DNA of 64,000 nt from positions 27,758-91,757 of the forward strand of contig JAFUEV010000015.1 in NCBI GenBank assembly GCA_017470245.1, read 5' to 3'. The DNA comes from a bacterium (lineage in GTDB: Bacteria; Cyanobacteriota; Vampirovibrionia; Gastranaerophilales; Gastranaerophilaceae). The position numbers and the translations under genes are program-made. The notes below the pieces were generated by a model that saw only the letters and a program-made list of their open reading frames with translations, did no database searches and was not told the DNA's origin. This document shows, piece by piece, positions 6,501 through 13,729 of the stretch (positions are counted from its first letter, which is position 1; each line of letters starts with the position of its first letter).

Positions 6501-8943
6501 TATCATCATATTTTATTGCATCTAATACAAGAACATCTCTGTTTCCATCTGTATATCCGTTTTGATAAATAAAGGTATCATGTCCGCCTTCCTTTGTAGA
6601 ATCGCTTGCTAAATAAAAATGAGTATTACCGAGTCCATTTTTAGCATCTTCTGTTGATAAATAAATTGTATCATCTCCGCCATGTGCTGAAACAGTTAAG
6701 CTTTTCACCCCTCTTTTCCCAAGATATAATGTATTAGAGCCATTGTCCAAATAATAGTAATTAATATATTCATTAGTTATAGGTGCTACTTCTGATAAAT
6801 CTTCTGCATGGATTATATCGTTTCCTTTTCCTGTATATATTTGTGTAAAACGATTTTTGGCGATATAGAAAATATCATCACCGTCGTTACCGTATAAATA
6901 ATTCTTTTGAGCATTATTTGAAGCATAAATAACGTCATTTCCGGCATTTCCATATACATGTTGATTGCCTGTTCCTGTCGCTATAATTAAATCATTGGTA
7001 GTATTATTGCTATCCGTAGGAACATCTCCCGTTGCATTTAAAATATAATTGTTTATTTGATTAATATCGGAAAGTGCAAATGTACCTGTAGTTGTAACTA
7101 TTTTTTTTATAGAATTTTTTGAATTTACCCCTGTAATTTGACCTTTTTTGTTCACTGTATAGTAATCTTTTACAGTAACAGAATCATTTTCACCGTATTT
7201 TATAATTAAATCTTTGTTGTTTTTCTTTGTACCTTGTTCAAATGACAAACTTGAAATACTAATATCATTAAATTGTAAAATATCATCACCTTTACCTGAA
7301 TATACAATATCTGCTCCATCACCTGCTTTAAAGTTGAAAGTTGTAGAGCTTCCTTTAGTTGTCGAAGCATAGAGTTTATCGTTACCTGTTCCGCCTTCTA
7401 AATTATCGCCTGTGCCCGTGCCTGCTTTAATGGTATCAGAATAATTAGAACCTATAATTTCATCTGTTCCTGCTCCGCCATTAATTGTTAGACCTTTTTT
7501 AGCAGTATTTGTTTGAACGATAGTTTTCTTTTTATCGGTATAGAGCGTATAGCCGCTTTTATCAATAAAATCATTATGCCAAGTGCCTTTAGATGAATTA
7601 ACAACGGCGGTTCTTAAATCAACTTCGCCTGTTTCATCAATTAAAATAACGGAAGATGTATCAGATTTCTTTTTAGTTTTATTATTTGTAACATCTTTTG
7701 TACCAAAATTCATTATTGTAAATGTATTTTCGTCTGCGGTTACTTCAAGATTTTTGCCAACAACATTATATGTTGCAGTTGTATTAAGATTAGATAAATC
7801 TATTATTGCATTTTCGCCTTTTGTTAGATAGATTTTATCTCCTTTAAGTTGTGCTAAAGATGTATATTTAATTGTATTTTGTCCGACACCGCCCGTTATT
7901 TTATCGGCAAAATTTGAAGATTCTATTGTATCGTTTCCTTTTCCGCCTTTAATTACAAGGTCAACGTGTTTACCTTTCTTTAATTGTTCAGAAGCAGAAG
8001 TTGCAATAATATGCTCACTTAAATAACTTCCGTTGTAGTTTTTAGAAATTGTCTTTTCCCATTGGATATCGGTTTTAAGATTAGTTGATGAACCATCATT
8101 AAATATTATGTTTGCAGCTTTTGTTATATCTTTTGCGGCAAAACCGATTAATTCGGCTGTTGTTGTATTTTCACTCGTTCTATCAAAATAAATTTTAGCA
8201 TTATTTTTATCATCAATTTCATATAATATATTTGATGCATCTGTATTATTTTCAAGTTTAATATTTGCAGTTTCTCCTTTAGTTAATTTTATTGTGTCGT
8301 TTCCGTGAGAAGTTGTACTAAAATGATATGTATTTATTCCTTTTCCACCATTTAGAATATCGTTTCCCGCACCACCAAACAAATCATCATTACCTACAGA
8401 GGCATTTATAGTATCATTTCCACGGGAACCTAATATATAGTCGCTGCCTTTTCCTGAATTAATTACATAGCCTGTATCATCATCGTCTCCAAACTCATTC
8501 ATATAATCACCGAATTTTGTACCTGTAAGAACATTGTTTTTAAGTACATAGCGTGTTCCAGCCAGATTGTTATTGCTGAAATATATGTCATTAATTAAAG
8601 AAAGTTTATATTCTTTACCATCTTTAGTATAATGAATATTTTTAAGTGAAGATTTTGAATCGACTGCTTTTATTGAAGTAAAGTAATCTTTAATAATTAT
8701 GGTGCAAGGCTCACTGCTTCCGCTTAGTGTGTAATTAATATGTAAATCTTTTGAATCAGCCATAATATTTGGTCTTACAGATACAATTTCATTATCAAAA
8801 TACAATGTATCCGTACCTTTATTTCCTGCAATGATTGTGGCGTCACCTGTGGTTGATGTTATATGAAAAACATCATTGTTTTTTGTACCGTTTACCGTTG
8901 CACTTGTTTCTACAGTAATATTATTTGTCTTTACTTTAGCCAT
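3559..8943 (-). CDS. Giant RTX/hemolysin-type calcium-binding repeat protein
   Basis: A 1794-residue acidic protein built from glycine/aspartate nonapeptide repeats (GGxGNDxL type). Clear tracts lie near residues 170-205 (GNDDLFGGAGNDILNGGKG), 490-525, 900-970 and 1195-1230 (GMAGDDTIIGGSGKDYINGG). In RTX proteins such repeats form calcium-bound parallel beta-rolls on proteins exported by type I secretion. There is no N-terminal signal peptide, as expected for that route, but no ABC exporter or membrane-fusion gene is in the window. Blocks of the type DLVLRYG-x-DSDITFKDYF recur between repeat tracts. Two blocks 757 residues apart are near-identical. Of three consecutive ATG codons, the third (8943) is chosen because AAGGAG at 8956-8951 is then seven bases away. 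A substrate or enzymatic domain was not recognised; adhesin or surface-layer roles are possible. Confidence 0.88.
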   Translation of the reverse strand: MAKVKTNNITVETSATVNGTKNNDVFHITSTTGDATIIAGNKGTDTLYFDNEIVSVRPNIMADSKDLHINYTLSGSSEPCTIIIKDYFTSIKAVDSKSSLKNIHYTKDGKEYKLSLINDIYFSNNNLAGTRYVLKNNVLTGTKFGDYMNEFGDDDDTGYVINSGKGSDYILGSRGNDTINASVGNDDLFGGAGNDILNGGKGINTYHFSTTSHGNDTIKLTKGETANIKLENNTDASNILYEIDDKNNAKIYFDRTSENTTTAELIGFAAKDITKAANIIFNDGSSTNLKTDIQWEKTISKNYNGSYLSEHIIATSASEQLKKGKHVDLVIKGGKGNDTIESSNFADKITGGVGQNTIKYTSLAQLKGDKIYLTKGENAIIDLSNLNTTATYNVVGKNLEVTADENTFTIMNFGTKDVTNNKTKKKSDTSSVILIDETGEVDLRTAVVNSSKGTWHNDFIDKSGYTLYTDKKKTIVQTNTAKKGLTINGGAGTDEIIGSNYSDTIKAGTGTGDNLEGGTGNDKLYASTTKGSSTTFNFKAGDGADIVYSGKGDDILQFNDISISSLSFEQGTKKNNKDLIIKYGENDSVTVKDYYTVNKKGQITGVNSKNSIKKIVTTTGTFALSDINQINNYILNATGDVPTDSNNTTNDLIIATGTGNQHVYGNAGNDVIYASNNAQKNYLYGNDGDDIFYIAKNRFTQIYTGKGNDIIHAEDLSEVAPITNEYINYYYLDNGSNTLYLGKRGVKSLTVSAHGGDDTIYLSTEDAKNGLGNTHFYLASDSTKEGGHDTFIYQNGYTDGNRDVLVLDAIKYDDIIATRAKGSNDLVLRYGNDSDITFKDYFKSGNENFGKSLLIKTAENTNYILESLVADKGIVAQIKGLKGTKSNDYIIGTDKSETINANAGDDAIKPYGGNDKINLGAGNDLVLAGDGNKTITAVSGNNVISLGSGNNSVTTGTGSDRINSGTGSNTITFISNDIGSNEYKYGGGTDTLVFEGAELNDMYFDTTTSKPAINSGYNTVKLSGLDNYTDGVTIKDSTGATSTIFDMHTHAGNQYSSAGQEITTSVGNDIIYTGLGNDVINAGSGDNTIHLSRKVGSGNNNEYTYANGTDTFVLDYNEDFSKFSMQKSDSDLIIGYDGDFIDNTLVIKNYYTNENINESISFKAGDTTKTLKDLLDEIGLTEPIQGTDGNDNLGDSSASKSQYIYGMAGDDTIIGGSGKDYINGGSGNDSMSGGANNDIYEIDESDWGNDKDIINDTAGTDTLKINTTSDKINLFFDVTLKKEGAIVLTDGINAQYTSGNDLYINSDSNYTYENATDYTGVKIENYFNDGKIENIQIPSGTGNDYKNAIDTNIMSKVAQAVANWLNTYNFDSVNDVLTRGTDIQKANVIGLFKPITGTGYLYGTDDHNLIIATGTGNPYVYGNAGNDVIYASNNAQKNYLYGDDGDDIFYIAKNCFTKIYTGAGNDIIHAEDLSEVEPITNEYINYYTLGSGSNTLYLGKRGAKSLTVSAGSGDDTIYLSTEDAKNGKGESHFYLLSGSAKEGGHDTFIYQNGYTDGYKDIIYMQTINYNDIIATRTQESDDLVLRYGVDSDITFKDYFQAGNENFGRSLYIRTKDVSGALADFINNKVYNYITGDSETITGTSDNDYIKVSSVNDIIINDPNGNDYYNLTFDSNRTITDTAGNDTLILAAKKEDISLLFNVKQDGTFADGNDKLTFTSNEKAVVINDFDSIETIKTSDGYYLTTTQLNSLQSTVAGWLGSDSRDYADVSAALTSSDKDALITYITEQTNWQSA
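4111..4720 (-). repeat. Internal direct repeat of the RTX gene, copy 2
   Basis: About 610 bases nearly identical to 6382-6991 at a constant offset of 2271 bases (757 codons), so the duplication is in frame and without net indels. It encodes the block from NLIIATGTGN through NYLYGDDGDDIFYIAKN, STEDAKNGKG and DSDITFKDYFQAGNENFG. Confidence 0.88.
6382..6991 (-). repeat. Internal direct repeat of the RTX gene, copy 1
   Basis: Partner of the block at 4111-4720 (offset 2271). It encodes the earlier protein copy, from DLIIATGTGN through NYLYGNDGDDIFYIAKN to DITFKDYFKSGNENFG. Differences between the copies are scattered substitutions, implying a fairly recent segmental duplication or ongoing gene conversion. 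Confidence 0.88.
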
Positions 8944-8989
8944 CATCATGCTCCTTATATTTTTAAATTGCTTATTTTTTATTTATTTT

Positions 8990-9121
8990 CCGTCATTGTG
9001 AAGTATTTGTTTTTATCTTTTCCTGTCATTGAGAGAAAATCTAAAAGATTTTCGTGGCAATCTCTTTTTATTATTTATGTTTTTTTTATTTTTTCTTTCA
9101 ACTTTATCCCTTGTAATGACG
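8990..9121. repeat. Palindromic intergenic repeat element (CGTCATTG family)
   Basis: This lies in the 429-base stretch 8944-9372, which holds no convincing gene. The element opens with CCGTCATTG (8990-8998) and closes with the near-inverse TAATGACG (9114-9121). It contains TCATTGAGAG, a perfect 8-bp hairpin GAAAATCT-AAA-AGATTTTC (9035-9053), and CGTGGCAATCTC. Related CGTCATTG...GGCAATCTC repeats are scattered in intergenic DNA of many bacteria. A diverged piece of the same motif occurs at 63061-63079. The rest of the stretch is plain A/T-rich DNA with one terminator. Confidence 0.55.
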
Positions 9122-9133
9122 TTTTTTATATGA

Positions 9134-9170
9134 AAAAATCTTGCCCGATTAAACATCAAGCAAGGTTTTT
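9134..9170. terminator. Terminator for the leftward pncC group
   Basis: AAAAATCTTGC (9134-9144) pairs with GCAAGGTTTTT (9160-9170) with one G-U pair. T-runs follow on both strands. On the minus strand it would stop transcripts that leave pncC, whose stop is at 9373. Confidence 0.6.
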
Positions 9171-9372
9171 AATTACATTTTTTTAGCATGGACCTTTCCA
9201 TAGCATTATTTTCCTATATATTTTAATTTTTATTCTAAATATAGTTTATACAATTATATCAGGACATTGGAGTAAAAGTCAAAAATCTATTGCTTTTTAG
9301 GCAAATTTTTTTAATGTTAGTTAATAAAAAAATATACTTAATATATTTAGACAAAAATTACATAAGCAGATA

Positions 9373-9921
9373 TTAATAATTTTCCTCAAGAAACTCTATC
9401 AAAAGGTCAAATGCTTTATCACTAAATGCATATTTCATAATGCGCCTGTATAATAAAGGATTAGCCTCATATCTGTACGATTTTGTTATATTTTTATCTC
9501 CGATTCCTATATAAACCAGACCGACAGGTTTTGTATCCGTTGAACCAAGAGGCCCTGCTATACCTGTTGTCGCTATAGCAATAGAACAATCATATTTATC
9601 TAATAATCCTTTTACCATTTCTTGTGCGACTTCATCACTTACAACACCATATTTTTCAATAGTATCGGGGCTAACCCCCAACAACTTAACTTTTGCAGCA
9701 TTTGCATAAGTTACAAAATTTTGAAAAATATATGCACTTGAACCCGATAAATCCGTCAATCTTGAACTTATCAAACCTCCAGTGCAAGACTCTGCCGTTG
9801 ATAATTTTAATGCATTCATTAAAAGATATGTTGCTATTTTCTTTTCTCTTTTCAAAAAGACAATAGCAACAATATGCAATAATATAAAACTTATATTTAC
9901 GAATATCTTTTTCAAAAACAT
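9373..9921 (-). CDS. pncC: Nicotinamide-nucleotide amidase (CinA C-terminal family)
   Basis: Converts nicotinamide mononucleotide to nicotinate mononucleotide in pyridine-nucleotide salvage. The family core is complete: TAESCTGGLISSRLTDLSGS, FVTYANAAKVKLLGV, GVVSDEVAQEMV, TTGIAGPLGSTDTKPVGLVY. The CinA N-terminal domain is absent, so this is the stand-alone form. ATG 9921 follows the upstream stop (9925-9923) after one base, and this start adds a hydrophobic N-terminus (IFVNISFILLHIVAIVF) that soluble relatives lack. A TTG at 9855 would give the usual spacing of about 20 residues before the AESCTGG motif, but it has no clear ribosome binding site. The start is therefore unsettled; the function is secure. 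Confidence 0.88.
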   Translation of the reverse strand: MFLKKIFVNISFILLHIVAIVFLKREKKIATYLLMNALKLSTAESCTGGLISSRLTDLSGSSAYIFQNFVTYANAAKVKLLGVSPDTIEKYGVVSDEVAQEMVKGLLDKYDCSIAIATTGIAGPLGSTDTKPVGLVYIGIGDKNITKSYRYEANPLLYRRIMKYAFSDKAFDLLIEFLEENY

Positions 9922-9922
9922 C

Positions 9923-10627
9923 CTAGTATACCGGCATATCAAGAGGTTTCAACAATTGAACCTGAATTGTTTCACCTTGGCTTATATTCATATTCTTGCC
10001 TTTTTTAAATAAATCGGCAATAGAATCGCCTACAAAATACACACCTGCTACAGGTGAACTTACAACCGCAGTAACAGGAGCCATTACATATTTGGGACTT
10101 CCGTTTAGTAATTCATCACCTTTTTCCCACGCCCATGTTGTCGGTTTTACAACAATGTTTTTTGTTCTCTCCGTCGTTTCGCCTAATGCCGTAGAATAAG
10201 TTGTTTTAGAACTTAATGCACCATCATAGGTTACATTTTGGTTATTACAAATACCGGCATAAAAAGGAACCTGTTTTCCTGTTGCACTGACAATATGGTC
10301 AAAATACAATCTCAACATTCCGCCTTTATATAACATTTTTGGTGCTTGAACAGCCTCAACAGAACCTCTTACAACACTGCCTTGCGGAATAACTATAGAA
10401 TTTTCAACAATAATATTATTTACAACCATTAAATCAAACTGATCACCTACAGCAGCAGTTGCAGAACTGACTGGGTCAAGCAATTTTAATGTTATTACAG
10501 TCCCTGCCGGAACTCTTTTTGTTTTAATATTAGCATTTATTTGTTTATTTACAGCAGAATATGCTCCATTAGCCATAAACAAAACCGTTGCAAACAACAA
10601 AACTATTATTGAAAATATTTTTTTCAT
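9923..10627 (-). CDS. Exported protein of unknown function
   Basis: A 234-residue protein with a signal peptide (MKKIFSIIVLLFATVLFM, alanine-rich cleavage region near residue 25). The mature part is beta-rich: VPAGTVITLKLLDPVSSATA, then IVIPQGSVVRGSVEAVQAP. This pattern recalls the outer beta-barrel domain of TrbI/VirB10-like proteins, but the resemblance is too loose to name it. The C-terminal GETIQVQLLKPLDMPVY echoes the first strand motif. The gene abuts pncC with a one-base gap and follows the HD nuclease by 35 bases, so the three are probably one leftward transcript. A periplasmic or outer-membrane location is inferred. Confidence 0.75.
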   Translation of the reverse strand: MKKIFSIIVLLFATVLFMANGAYSAVNKQINANIKTKRVPAGTVITLKLLDPVSSATAAVGDQFDLMVVNNIIVENSIVIPQGSVVRGSVEAVQAPKMLYKGGMLRLYFDHIVSATGKQVPFYAGICNNQNVTYDGALSSKTTYSTALGETTERTKNIVVKPTTWAWEKGDELLNGSPKYVMAPVTAVVSSPVAGVYFVGDSIADLFKKGKNMNISQGETIQVQLLKPLDMPVY

Positions 10628-10662
10628 TATCTTTCCCCTAACCTATTTCTGTTTTTATAATT

Positions 10663-11496
10663 TTATTCTATATCAGTTATAGATATTTTACCAAATTTTG
10701 CAGATAAATCATCTATATGATGAATTATATACATAAATGGTTCAGCATCTTTTTCATTCAAATCAATTAATGCGCCCCAATCTGCCCTGCCATGATGAGC
10801 TGCAATCATTTTAGCAACATCTTTGAATCCGTTATTCATACAAACAGAAAAGCCCCATTGTGAATGAGTTCTCCAATCTTTACGGAAATCCTCGTTGTAT
10901 TCGATTAAACCTGTTTGTGTATCAACAATATATTCAAATATTTTGCCAAAATCATGCAAAATACAAGCAGCATAAACATTATCAGGATTAATTTTCCCGT
11001 TACATTTTGTTAAAACTGTATTTGCTATATCCAAACATTCATAAGTATGTTCAAGCAAGCCGCCTATATAATTATGATGCATTAATTTGGCTGCAGGTGT
11101 AATTTTAAATTCTGCTTCATGTTCAAAAAGCAAAGATGATACAAACTCTGCAAGTTTTTTATCCTGTATCTTATTTACATAATTCATTATATTATTAAAT
11201 AATTCTTCTCTTTGAGCTTCATCCAAACCGAGTTTTGCCTCTTTTACCAGAGATATATCAGATATAAGGCAGTTATTATATTTTTCATTATATGTTCCTG
11301 CATTGATTTTTATATGATTATTCGTTCTAAATAGTTTTGAATCCAGCCTGTTTAATGTTTCTTCCCACAAAATGCAATTCAAGACAGTTGAATCATCAAG
11401 ATTTCTAACCTGTAATTTACCCATTTTAGAACCTGCTTTAGTATCTCCTATTGCAAACGTTACAACCTCATATATTGCATTTAAATCAAGCATCAT
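10663..11496 (-). CDS. OB-fold/HD-domain nuclease, YhaM-like 3'-5' exoribonuclease
   Basis: The 277-residue protein has an N-terminal OB-type nucleic acid binding domain (about residues 10-90; KMGKLQVRNLDDSTVLNCIL) followed by an HD metal-dependent domain. The HD ligands are visible: GGLLEHTYECLDIA, then AACILHDFGKIFEY, then a later IAAHHGRADWG. This order is that of the YhaM/Cbf1 family, which trims RNA and DNA from the 3' end. Family members are usually about 310 residues, so this one is slightly short. ATG 11496 has TAAGGA upstream; a second ATG follows immediately and cannot be excluded. Confidence 0.82.
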   Translation of the reverse strand: MMLDLNAIYEVVTFAIGDTKAGSKMGKLQVRNLDDSTVLNCILWEETLNRLDSKLFRTNNHIKINAGTYNEKYNNCLISDISLVKEAKLGLDEAQREELFNNIMNYVNKIQDKKLAEFVSSLLFEHEAEFKITPAAKLMHHNYIGGLLEHTYECLDIANTVLTKCNGKINPDNVYAACILHDFGKIFEYIVDTQTGLIEYNEDFRKDWRTHSQWGFSVCMNNGFKDVAKMIAAHHGRADWGALIDLNEKDAEPFMYIIHHIDDLSAKFGKISITDIE

Positions 11497-11543
11497 TATT
11501 TCCTTACTATTTATTCTTCGTTAGTTTAATTATATAACAAAAT

Positions 11544-12494
11544 TTAAACTGCCTGCTCATTCTCTTTTATAATTGTATCAAAATAAAATCTTTGTAATAA
11601 ATCGGCAAACGGGCGTTTTGTTTTTAACGACATAAATTGAATAACTTTGCCATCCCTGCATACTATTCCTATTGATTGTTTGCCTTTTTTTACAACCGTT
11701 GCAGGCTGTTTGACAGAAATTTCCTTCAAAATTTTATAATTTTTAAATTCAAAAAAATCATTTTTATACGGAATAAAGCAATTCAACCAAGGAGTTAACG
11801 CCCTTATTCTTCTGTCAATTTGTTCCGAAGTCTCATTTTTAAAATCCAAAATAGCCTCTCTTAACGATATATTATGCAGATATGTTGCCTCGGTTTCTTT
11901 TTGGCTTTGTTGATTTTTTAATTTATTATCAAAATTATCCAACAATGTTTTAACTTCAGCTTTTGCAAGATTACAACATCTTATTCGCAGGCTTTTTCCG
12001 GTATCATTTGGTAATATTGGCAATTCAGCCTGATGTAATATTGAACCAGTATCATAATTAACATCCATTAAATGAAATGTTATACCTGTTTTTGATTCGT
12101 TTTTCAAAATAACCTGCAAATATGGATTTGGACCTCTATATTTAGGTAAAAGCGACGGATGAACATTTATACAAGCTATCTTTGGAGAATTAATAGTCTG
12201 AGCGGAAAATTTTTCACTCCAAGAACCGACTATTATAATATCTGCCTTTAACCTTTTTACTTCCCTAATAAACGCATCAGAATTAGCACTTTTAGCATTA
12301 ATTTCAGGAAGTTTTAACGTTTTTATAAAATTAAAGTCATCTGAAGACCGGAAAATATCATTTATTTTCTTCTTAAAAGGTGAATATAAAACATTATCGT
12401 GTCTAAATACACCAACTATCTCGTGTTCTGTATTCAATATTCCAAGAACAAGAGCTTTTAACATCTCTCCATAGCCGACCAGTATTATTTTCAT
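11544..12494 (-). CDS. Formyltransferase family protein (Fmt-like)
   Basis: The 316-residue protein transfers a formyl group from 10-formyl-tetrahydrofolate by family analogy. The catalytic Asn and His sit in INVHPSLLPKYRG and the Asp in MDVNYDTGSIL, so the triad is intact. The C-terminal region (LREAILDFKN, then RIRALTPWLNCFI) matches the tRNA-binding C-terminal domain of methionyl-tRNA formyltransferase. The usual GAAP after KYRG is GPNP here, and the N-terminal nucleotide-binding part is divergent. It may be the cell's Fmt or a relative acting on sugar nucleotides or amino compounds. No def (deformylase) gene is adjacent, which leaves the question open. Confidence 0.75.
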   Translation of the reverse strand: MKIILVGYGEMLKALVLGILNTEHEIVGVFRHDNVLYSPFKKKINDIFRSSDDFNFIKTLKLPEINAKSANSDAFIREVKRLKADIIIVGSWSEKFSAQTINSPKIACINVHPSLLPKYRGPNPYLQVILKNESKTGITFHLMDVNYDTGSILHQAELPILPNDTGKSLRIRCCNLAKAEVKTLLDNFDNKLKNQQSQKETEATYLHNISLREAILDFKNETSEQIDRRIRALTPWLNCFIPYKNDFFEFKNYKILKEISVKQPATVVKKGKQSIGIVCRDGKVIQFMSLKTKRPFADLLQRFYFDTIIKENEQAV

Positions 12495-12630
12495 AATTAA
12501 TATGATATAGCCAAAAATAAAAAAAATAAATAATGTAAATTAAGTATGGGTTTTTGTAATAAAAATTATTAAAATAGTTTTATATAGGTTACTTTTCTAA
12601 TAAAATAAGTATGGAAAGTGAAGGTATTTT

Positions 12631-13260
12631 TTGAGCGGTAATTTTAACGATATTGAAACAACATCAAGAAAATCTTCTGTTATACAAGAAAGAATGAGTC
12701 TTGTATCAAGTCATATGTATAAACAATTTCTTGAATATCAGCAGTCAAATGCTAACACAGCCGTTTTATTTGACACAATGGTTGAAAATATGGCATTAAC
12801 GGTTGAATATTTAAAACAATCGTTCACATTCAGAGGTATCCCTTCAGAAAACATATATTATGATTACGATAAAAGCAGACATATCGCAATAATGAATATT
12901 TTATGGCATTCCATCACTTTTTATTCAAATATGAAAGATACCCCAAAAGCACTTCCCAGAGAAAAAGATGTACCGTTATTTTCCGGAAGAATAATAGCAA
13001 TAAAAGGAACCCTGCCTGAATTAATACACGGTTATAACGAAGAAACAGAACAAAAACTTTTGGATATGGAAGTTGCCTCGTTATTTGTTCCCGCAGATAA
13101 AGCAGCAAAAGCAATTATAAAAATAAGACATCTCGGAAATCAGGAATTTTATATAAACCAAATGGAAGCACCAAGAGAGTTTTTACTAAAAGTTATTGAA
13201 ATTATATGCGGCGGCGGTAACTACCACAAAGAAGGCACAAAAGTTACCATTAGCATATAA
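12631..13260 (+). CDS. Conserved-looking protein of unknown function
   Basis: A soluble 209-residue protein with no signal peptide or membrane segment. The start TTG is supported by GAAGG (12620-12624) six bases upstream. The sequence looks alpha-helical in the first half (VSSHMYKQFLEYQQSN, FDTMVENMALTVEYLKQSF) and beta-rich later (LFSGRIIAIKGTLPELIHG). It ends with a glycine-rich turn (CGGGNYHKEGTKVTISI). No catalytic motif or known domain was recognised. It is transcribed away from the formyltransferase gene, with a 136-base shared upstream region. Confidence 0.72.
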   Translation: MSGNFNDIETTSRKSSVIQERMSLVSSHMYKQFLEYQQSNANTAVLFDTMVENMALTVEYLKQSFTFRGIPSENIYYDYDKSRHIAIMNILWHSITFYSNMKDTPKALPREKDVPLFSGRIIAIKGTLPELIHGYNEETEQKLLDMEVASLFVPADKAAKAIIKIRHLGNQEFYINQMEAPREFLLKVIEIICGGGNYHKEGTKVTISI

Positions 13261-13353
13261 TCGGATTTTTTGTTTTTAATATTAAGATTTGTTAATATAG
13301 GACTTTAAAAAATAAAAACAATATGATATACTGTATATGTAAGGAGTGTAAGT

Positions 13354-13650
13354 ATGATTAGCCCGTATATGGCAATTCAAAACGCAATGATGGCACAAAA
13401 TGCTACCACCGCTAAAATGATGGGAGCTTCCGATGCTATGTTGTCAACTGTTGCTTTCGGTAACAGTCAGCCGCTTCGTCCTTCATTCGGTAGCACAGTC
13501 GCAGCATCAGATACGTTTGAACTTCAAAACAAAGCTGATGAAACAAGATATACCGCTTTAGAAAAGCTTATGGTGTCTCTTGAAAAGGGAATAGCTAAAT
13601 CAATTAAACGTTCAACACCTAAATTTGGCGGACTTGATTATAAAGCTTAA
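13354..13650 (+). CDS. Small protein of unknown function (98 residues)
   Basis: AAGGAG lies seven bases before the ATG, so translation is well supported. The N-terminus is rich in Met, Ala and Asn (MISPYMAIQNAMMAQNATTA), and the C-terminal half has one probable amphipathic helix (ALEKLMVSLEKGIAKSIK). Two short phenylalanine-glycine motifs (RPSFGS, TPKFGG) resemble tags seen near the ends of other unassigned proteins in this window. There is no signal peptide. No function is recognised. Confidence 0.7.
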   Translation: MISPYMAIQNAMMAQNATTAKMMGASDAMLSTVAFGNSQPLRPSFGSTVAASDTFELQNKADETRYTALEKLMVSLEKGIAKSIKRSTPKFGGLDYKA

Positions 13651-13678
13651 TCATCTTTTATAAAGCGATTTTAATCTT

Positions 13679-13707
13679 TTGTTAATATACCTTTCGTATG
13701 TTATAAT
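13679..13707 (+). promoter_or_regulatory. Extended -10 promoter for the HExxH membrane protein
   Basis: TTGTTA (13679-13684) and TATAAT (13702-13707) are 17 bases apart, and the TG at 13699-13700 makes an extended -10. The expected start is near 13714, leaving a leader of about 16 bases to the ATG at 13730. Confidence 0.7.
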
Positions 13708-13729
13708 TTCTTATGAAAGGTAGGTTTTG

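Noticed and set aside
4111..6991. CRISPR-like array from regularly spaced repeats
   Set aside because: The periodicity is due to coding RTX nonapeptides and one large segmental duplication; there are no identical short repeats with unique spacers and no cas genes.
8863..9186. Rightward open frame across the RTX start and the intergenic repeat
   Set aside because: Phe/Ile-rich translation of A/T-rich repeat and terminator DNA, overlapping the well-supported RTX start; no signal for translation.
12611..12634. Tiny upstream frame (MESEGIF-stop) ending on the TTG start at 12631
   Set aside because: Could be a leader peptide with stop-start overlap, but seven codons are too few and there is no attenuation structure; probably chance.
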